In this document: positions 59,613 to 64,000 of the stretch, in pieces
How positions within the stretch are numbered: the stretch's first letter is position 1
Layout of the letters: each line of letters opens with the position of its first letter
Source: Chryseobacterium sp.
Lineage (GTDB): Bacteria; Bacteroidota; Bacteroidia; Flavobacteriales; Weeksellaceae
NCBI GenBank assembly: GCA_031286615.1
Contig: JAITUA010000013.1
Coordinates: 186,001 to 250,000, forward strand
Length of the DNA stretch: 64,000 nucleotides
Direction of reading: 5' to 3'
Position numbers and translations under genes: made by a program
Notes under the pieces: generated by a model
What the model was told of the DNA's origin: nothing
The model's database searches: none
The model's input: the letters and a program-made list of their open reading frames with translations, nothing else

Positions 59613-59635
59613 GGTAATTTTAGTTTAATTGAATT

Positions 59636-59643
59636 CAAATATA
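59636..59643 (-). promoter_or_regulatory. -7 element of the peptide B4 gene
   Basis: Minus-strand TATATTTG, a match to TAnnTTTG. No clear -33 TTG. Confidence 0.45.
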
Positions 59644-59693
59644 TAAAAATGATTCATATAATTCTATTAGTTGTGAAAAAATTAACATGTCTG

Positions 59694-59720
59694 CAAAAAA
59701 AAGAGCCTTAATGGCTCTCT
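59694..59720 (-). terminator. Terminator of the 59725 lipoprotein gene
   Basis: Minus strand: AGAGCC, loop ATTAA, GGCTCT then eight T. Confidence 0.8.
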
Positions 59721-59724
59721 TGTA

Positions 59725-60555
59725 TTATAAATGATTGTATTCGTATGTATTAACATCAGTGGAACCTGTAGGTGTATTTCCTGTTTTATCATAATAGCTT
59801 CGGATTTCTTTTGTAGGATAACCGCTGGCATTGTATTCAAAATTAGACTTGAATATTGTCCATTCAGTTCCGGTTCCATTATTATAACTGATGATGTGAT
59901 TGTAGCTTAATGTATTGTGAGCAGATCCGCTTTCATCTTCATTATCAACAATCTTTAGGTATCCTGTTATATTTTTCAAAGGAGCATTTTTTGTATCATA
60001 TACTACTGTTTTTAAAGTAGAAGTTGCTGTTTCAGTAGTATTATTTTGAGTTCTTGAAAGAGTACCTGTCCAGCTGCTCATCGAGCCATCAGCATTCAAT
60101 ACAGCGTTTCTTGTCTCAGTTCTTGTTGATGCTGAAGAAGATGCAGTATATACTATTTTCACATTGTTATTAGCTTGATAAGTATAGTTGGATTCTGAGC
60201 TCCACTGTCCGCCGAAATCAATTCCGTTAATTGTTTTTTTAGTTAATCTGCCATTTCCGTCGTAAGTGTATTTAGTGGTAAGAGAGGTGTTTGAACCATT
60301 GATTACCGACTGAGAAATCAGATCACCTGTATAAATAAATGTAGTTACACTTCCTTCAGTAAGATTTTTGATCTGAGAAATTTTTGAACCGTTATAGGTA
60401 AACGTTAAAACATCTCCGTCCATGGTCATTTTCGTTACTAAAACCGGATTGTTATCATTGTTGTTTCCGCTGTTGTTAGATAAATCATCATCATTGTTAC
60501 TGCTGGAGCATGATGCCAAAAAGAAAATTGGCAGAAGCAAATAAGTTTTTTTCAT
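59725..60555 (-). CDS. Lipoprotein with RHS/YD-like beta repeats
   Basis: 276 aa. The signal ends 'FFLASC' with Cys16 as anchor, followed by an Asn/Asp/Ser-rich linker. The rest is repeated short strands such as 'DVLTFTYNGSKISQI', 'TTKYTYDGNGRLTKK' and 'NFEYNASGYPTKEI', the Y.Y...G.(L/P)... pattern of many Bacteroidetes surface lipoproteins. Function is unknown. It lies upstream of the peptide genes, separated from B4 by its own terminator. Confidence 0.78.
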   Translation of the reverse strand: MKKTYLLLPIFFLASCSSSNNDDDLSNNSGNNNDNNPVLVTKMTMDGDVLTFTYNGSKISQIKNLTEGSVTTFIYTGDLISQSVINGSNTSLTTKYTYDGNGRLTKKTINGIDFGGQWSSESNYTYQANNNVKIVYTASSSASTRTETRNAVLNADGSMSSWTGTLSRTQNNTTETATSTLKTVVYDTKNAPLKNITGYLKIVDNEDESGSAHNTLSYNHIISYNNGTGTEWTIFKSNFEYNASGYPTKEIRSYYDKTGNTPTGSTDVNTYEYNHL

Positions 60556-60696
60556 GGTTTTAATTTTAAGGCTGTAAAAATATCAAAAAAATGTATTAGT
60601 GATAAAAATAAATTGTTCATTTGTAGATAATTTATGAAATAAGGAAAAATTCATTTTTTGTATATTGTTGAATTGTAATCTTTTATGGTTTTGAAT

Positions 60697-61185
60697 ATGA
60701 AGAAAATAATAAAGATATTAGCTGTATTTATATTTTGTACGGTTTTTAAAGCCCAGCAGACCGAAGTTTCTGTGATAAAATATGAAGATCTGGAAAAACG
60801 GATCCAGCAGGAAAAAGATAAATTATTGGTTGTCAACTTTTGGTCAACCACATGTGGACCATGTGTAAAAGAGCTTCCTCACTTTATGGAAGTGAATGCT
60901 GAGTTTACGGATAATCAGAAATTTAAAATGATTTTGGTTTCACTGGACAGACTGGCAGATAAAGAAAGGGTATTGAAATTCATTAAAAATAAAAACCTTA
61001 CCGCTGAGGTTCTTCTGCTTGATGATATCAAAAGAATGAATACCTGGATTCCCAAGTTTGAAAAAGACTGGGATGGAAATATTCCTGTAACACTGTTTTA
61101 TAAAAATGGGGAGAAATTTCACTTTAATGACGGTGAAATGAGCAAAGAAGACCTTGAAAAAACAATTAAAAAAAATCTACAATAA
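60697..61185 (+). CDS. TlpA-like thioredoxin-fold protein
   Basis: 162 aa from ATG 60697, which begins the signal peptide 'MKKIIKILAVFIFCTVFKAQ'; a frame start 12 bp earlier is less likely. The redox motif is 'VVNFWSTTCGPCVKELPHFM' with Cys53 and Cys56 (C-G-P-C). It probably reduces or swaps disulfides outside the cytoplasm. The next thioredoxin-fold gene starts 10 bp later. Both are about 1 kb from the CC-ended peptide genes, but on the other strand. Confidence 0.9.
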   Translation: MKKIIKILAVFIFCTVFKAQQTEVSVIKYEDLEKRIQQEKDKLLVVNFWSTTCGPCVKELPHFMEVNAEFTDNQKFKMILVSLDRLADKERVLKFIKNKNLTAEVLLLDDIKRMNTWIPKFEKDWDGNIPVTLFYKNGEKFHFNDGEMSKEDLEKTIKKNLQ

Positions 61186-61195
61186 ATAATTAATT

Positions 61196-61849
61196 ATGAA
61201 AAACCTGAAAATTTTAATGACCGCATTCGTCATGGGGCTGGGACTACTGAGTTTTACAACGACGGATCATGATAAAAACAAAATTCAGAAAGAGAGTATT
61301 TCTGTAAAAGGCTATGAAGTAGGAGATGAAGCTGCTGATTTTAAGCTTAAAAATATTGATGGCAAAATGGTTTCTTTAAGCGATTTTAAGAGTGCAAAAG
61401 GATTCATTGTTGTATTTACATGCAATCACTGCCCATACGCCAAGAAATATGAGGACAGGATTGTTGAGCTGGATAAAAAATATAAAGCTCAGGGGTATCC
61501 GGTAATTGCGATCAATCCTAATGATCCTAACGTACAGCCGGAAGACGGCTATCAGCAGATGATTGAAAGAGCAAAGCAGAAAGGGTTTACTTTTCCGTAT
61601 CTGGTAGATGAAGGACAGAAAATTTATCCGCAGTACGGAGCAACAAAGACACCTCATGTTTTTGTACTGAAGAAAGAAAACGGGAAGAATATCGTGAAAT
61701 ACATTGGTGCCATCGACAATAATTACGATAACCCGAATGACGTATCCGAATATTATGCTCAGGATGCCGTAAATGCTCTGATAAAAGGAGAACCGGTTAA
61801 AATGACAAAAACGGTAGCTATCGGATGTACAATTAAAGTAAAGAAATAA
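61196..61849 (+). CDS. Thioredoxin/peroxiredoxin-like exported protein
   Basis: 217 aa. An N-terminal segment (about 4-21) targets it outward. 'YEVGDEAADFKLKNIDGKMV' and 'IVVFTCNHCPYAKKYEDRIV' follow, with Cys76 and Cys79 (C-N-H-C) where AhpC/TSA proteins have their redox Cys; 'QYGATKTPHVFVL' supplies the cis-Pro loop. A third Cys lies near the end ('AIGCTIKVKK'). This is the 'thioredoxin family protein' type often next to TlpA genes. It is co-transcribed with the gene before it, and a terminator follows. Confidence 0.9.
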   Translation: MKNLKILMTAFVMGLGLLSFTTTDHDKNKIQKESISVKGYEVGDEAADFKLKNIDGKMVSLSDFKSAKGFIVVFTCNHCPYAKKYEDRIVELDKKYKAQGYPVIAINPNDPNVQPEDGYQQMIERAKQKGFTFPYLVDEGQKIYPQYGATKTPHVFVLKKENGKNIVKYIGAIDNNYDNPNDVSEYYAQDAVNALIKGEPVKMTKTVAIGCTIKVKK

Positions 61850-61870
61850 TATATTTGTTTCTATAAAAAT

Positions 61871-61902
61871 AAAATCGGTGTTCCTTGAATACCGATTTTT
61901 TA
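61871..61902 (+). terminator. Terminator after the thioredoxin pair
   Basis: AAAATCGGTGTTC, loop, GAATACCGATTTTTT. Confidence 0.8.
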
Positions 61903-61921
61903 TGCCTAATTCCTTTTTGAA

Positions 61922-62323
61922 ATGAAATTACAATTCAGCCTGAAATATCTCTTCCTTACTCTATTTATTTTTCTTGTAGAAGTATTGATTGCCACGAAAC
62001 TGAGCCATATTTTCTTCGTAAGAGCTTATCTCGGGGATGTTATTGTAGTGATGCTTCTTTACACTTTCGTAAAGACTTTTGTAAAAGTAAATAATGAGAA
62101 ACTGATTCTTGGGATTCTTATTTTTTCTTTCCTGATAGAATTTGCACAGTATTTCCATATTGCGGAAAAATTAGGCTTCCAGGACGGAAGCCTGATGTAT
62201 ATTGTTATCGGAAATTCTTTTTCATGGATTGATAACCTCTGCTATGCTGTAGGGTGTCTGCTGCTTTATCTTTTTGTAAGGATGACAAAAAGTGAAAACT
62301 TAACCTCAAACCCTAATACCTAA
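61922..62323 (+). CDS. DUF2809 membrane protein
   Basis: 133 aa with four hydrophobic helices. The signature 'FFVRAYLGDVIVVMLLYTFV' (R-x-x-x-G-D) matches DUF2809, with 'LIEFAQYFHIAEKLG' and 'FSWIDNLCYAVGC' following. Function is unknown. It starts 20 bp after a terminator and may need its own promoter. It is convergent with the YARHG gene. Confidence 0.88.
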   Translation: MKLQFSLKYLFLTLFIFLVEVLIATKLSHIFFVRAYLGDVIVVMLLYTFVKTFVKVNNEKLILGILIFSFLIEFAQYFHIAEKLGFQDGSLMYIVIGNSFSWIDNLCYAVGCLLLYLFVRMTKSENLTSNPNT

Positions 62324-62347
62324 CTCCTGCAACCTAATCCCTACTGT

Positions 62348-63268
62348 TTATCTCCCAAAACTATCGTACTTATCCTCTGCATACTTGGTAAAGCGGTTCA
62401 ATAAAGCTACATTTTCCTTTTCCATAGGAGAAAGATCATTGTCTACATTGCTGGAAACAGGGATGTACCAGTCTGTTTGTTCAAAGAAATTTCTGTAGGT
62501 TTCTTTTTTGAAAGAATAGCCATGTCTTGCAAATACGGAATTTTTGATGATCTCAAGGTCAAGTTTTCTTAAATTTTTAAGATCCTTTTCCGTCAGCTTT
62601 TGCTTAGAGGCATTCAGTTTGAAAATTGCTTCTGAAGCGATACGGTTTTTAGACGTTTTATAGCTTTCTGTTTTGCCTGTTTCTTCATCCTTATACTTTT
62701 CTGTGAATTCTTTGGGATTGGACCAGTCTACCAGATCAGAATCTTTATCCAGCATAAAGTTGGGGTTATACACAAACTCTTTTTTAGTTAGCTTGAGTGT
62801 TTTGGAAGGAGCTTTGACTGCTGTTTTGTTAAAGGCATTCCATTTTCCGGTTAAGCTGTCTCCTTTCAGTTTTACTTCAAATCTTCCGTCTGTTTTGTCA
62901 TTTCCCGGCTCATCCAGTACAAAAGACGCTGAAGCCTCATTGAAAACTCCTCTGAATGGGCGCTGATTACCATTCACAATACTTTGCCCGTAAACGCTGT
63001 CCTTGGTGATTCTGTTGATCTTTAAAGAAATTCTTTTATAATTATCAACGTCATATTCCGAGCCATCTGTTTCGTCAACTACCTTTTCCATTCCGGCAAA
63101 TTCTCCGGTATAGATTCCGTAATATTCTTTGTGAACCTCAGGAATAACAACAGAATCCTTTTTTGCGGTCAGGGAATCTTTGCCAGATTCATTGGTTTTT
63201 CCTTCTTTTTTACAGCTTGCCAAAGAAACTGCCAGCAAAGAAATCAATGTATAATTTACAATTTTCAT
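62348..63268 (-). CDS. Lipoprotein with C-terminal YARHG domain
   Basis: 306 aa. The signal ends 'LLAVSLASC' with Cys19. The middle region is a beta-rich domain ('HKEYYGIYTGEFAGMEKVVD', 'SLKINRITKDSVYGQSIVNG'). The C terminus 'LEIIKNSVFARHGYSFKKET' with 'YRNFFEQTDWYIP' and 'LSPMEKENVALLNRF' is a YARHG domain, a likely peptidoglycan- or protein-binding module of the envelope. Its ATG overlaps the stop of the upstream DUF2306 gene by 4 bp. Confidence 0.88.
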   Translation of the reverse strand: MKIVNYTLISLLAVSLASCKKEGKTNESGKDSLTAKKDSVVIPEVHKEYYGIYTGEFAGMEKVVDETDGSEYDVDNYKRISLKINRITKDSVYGQSIVNGNQRPFRGVFNEASASFVLDEPGNDKTDGRFEVKLKGDSLTGKWNAFNKTAVKAPSKTLKLTKKEFVYNPNFMLDKDSDLVDWSNPKEFTEKYKDEETGKTESYKTSKNRIASEAIFKLNASKQKLTEKDLKNLRKLDLEIIKNSVFARHGYSFKKETYRNFFEQTDWYIPVSSNVDNDLSPMEKENVALLNRFTKYAEDKYDSFGR

Positions 63269-63903
63269 ATATGTTTTTTTTTGATTAAATATTCAATAAT
63301 AAGGATATTGGGAATCCAGCCCAGCCATGCAATGATCTGATACACATCCATAGGATTGGGATGAAATAAATATACAATAATAACTTTCCACATTCTCAGG
63401 GTAATCGCAGATAGTGTAAAAGCAAAACTGCGCCACATCCATTGCTTGTGTTCTTTAAACTTCTTCTGTCTTGCCAGCTGATATGCCTTAAGCGTTGAAA
63501 ACCACCATAAAAAGCCTAAAACGATAAACGATATCTTTGATAAAAGACCTCCGTTTGCAAAAATTCCCATATAAATTCCAGATGGTGCCGCGAAAATCAG
63601 AATGAGAAAAATATACACTTTCCCCATATTCCGGTGGAAGTTTTTTAATACAAAATTTCGTCTGAGAATAGCCAGAAACCCTGAAAGAAGTACAAAAATA
63701 CTCGTATAAACGTGAGTATAGAAAAATGTGAGATATTCAGGTCTTTCTACCACTTCTGTCTGCTTAATCATCAGAAAACTGACTTCAGGATTAAAAGGAA
63801 TATATTCTAAGGTAATTTTTAACATCAGCCAAAAGAAATACCCAAATCCTATAACGAGAAGGATTCTAAAGAAGGCAGGTGTGTTTCTTTTAACGGATAA
63901 CAT
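63265..63903 (-). CDS. DUF2306 membrane protein
   Basis: 212 aa with six hydrophobic helices. The internal pattern 'FHRNMGKVYIFLILIFAAPS' and 'EHKQWMWRSFAFTLSAITLR' gives conserved His/Arg residues within helices, as in DUF2306, which resembles cytochrome b561-like or heme-binding membrane proteins. Function is unknown. It is coupled to the YARHG lipoprotein gene and preceded by the TonB-like gene at the right edge. Confidence 0.88.
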   Translation of the reverse strand: MLSVKRNTPAFFRILLVIGFGYFFWLMLKITLEYIPFNPEVSFLMIKQTEVVERPEYLTFFYTHVYTSIFVLLSGFLAILRRNFVLKNFHRNMGKVYIFLILIFAAPSGIYMGIFANGGLLSKISFIVLGFLWWFSTLKAYQLARQKKFKEHKQWMWRSFAFTLSAITLRMWKVIIVYLFHPNPMDVYQIIAWLGWIPNILIIEYLIKKKHI

Positions 63904-63909
63904 TTTTTG

Positions 63910-64000
63910 TTATTCAAATTCTAGGGTAACAGGAAAAGTATAATAGTTGCGTACCATTACTTCATTGGATTCGGCGGGTTTCCATTTGGTTTCCAAAGAC
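63910..64000 (-). CDS. TonB C-terminal domain protein, 3' fragment
   Basis: The last 29 residues are visible, ending 'VRNYYTFPVTLEFE' after 'SLETKWKPAESNEVM'. The W-x-P-A-x-x-N-x-x...P(V/I) pattern is that of TonB C-terminal strands. The rest lies outside the window. The stop is 6 bp upstream of the DUF2306 start, so the genes form an operon. Confidence 0.7.
   Translation of the reverse strand, partial: SLETKWKPAESNEVMVRNYYTFPVTLEFE

Overview
The window looks like a chromosomal segment of a Flavobacteriia bacterium, most likely Chryseobacterium or a close relative. This rests on protein families (GLPGLI protein, 2TM-domain proteins, TonB-dependent receptor with a carboxypeptidase-like N-terminal domain, ClpC starting with DYKFSQ, AccD without zinc-ribbon cysteines), on AT-rich intergenic DNA, and on promoter-like sequences of the Bacteroidetes type (TAnnTTTG, sometimes with an upstream TTG). 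No phage, integrase, transposase or CRISPR array was found. Both ends cut genes: guaC at the left edge and a TonB-like protein at the right edge.

Layout: 0-6.6 kb holds housekeeping and stress genes (surE, C-terminal processing protease, lipoprotein Cu/Zn superoxide dismutase, phosphopantetheinyl transferase, AraC regulator). 6.6-13.6 kb is a signalling island: TonB receptor, helical periplasmic protein, LytS-type histidine kinase carrying a 2TM domain, three small 2TM or 2TM-like proteins, an ICMT-like membrane methyltransferase and a LytTR response regulator. Three promoters in this island share one architecture, a direct repeat with a 21-bp period placed 32-33 bp upstream of a TAnnTTTG element. 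13.6-33.8 kb is mixed housekeeping (mnmA, clpC, sufE, folC, tolC-like, mannose-1-phosphate guanylyltransferase, bcp, nth, glycosyltransferases, two identical tRNA-Val genes), with two paralogous small membrane proteins that share an upstream element.

34.0-39.2 kb is a candidate RiPP/bacteriocin locus: GLPGLI protein, a C39-like/VKOR/thioredoxin fusion, two six-cysteine precursor peptides, a DUF6625-type glycosyltransferase candidate, and on the opposite strand a GT25-type glycosyltransferase and a shorter paralog lacking its acidic motif. A second locus at 58.7-59.6 kb encodes four tandem precursor peptides of 52-55 aa that all end in D-G-(Y/F)-C-C; two thioredoxin-fold proteins lie just beyond. 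The two peptide families differ in leader but share a terminal CC and a cysteine-rich core. The natural inference is secreted, disulfide-rich and perhaps glycosylated peptides; their product and activity are unknown.

39.2-58.7 kb is otherwise ordinary: DUF885 peptidase operon, ExbB/ExbD/TonB, SpmA/SpmB-like protein, accD, fructose-bisphosphate aldolase, nadK, CBS protein, a possible approximately 70-nt small RNA at 51.35 kb, a SPOUT methyltransferase, bestrophin, a cupin-like protein and mutS. Several intergenic spaces hold degenerate palindromic repeats. All family assignments were made by reading the sequence; none was checked by a database search.
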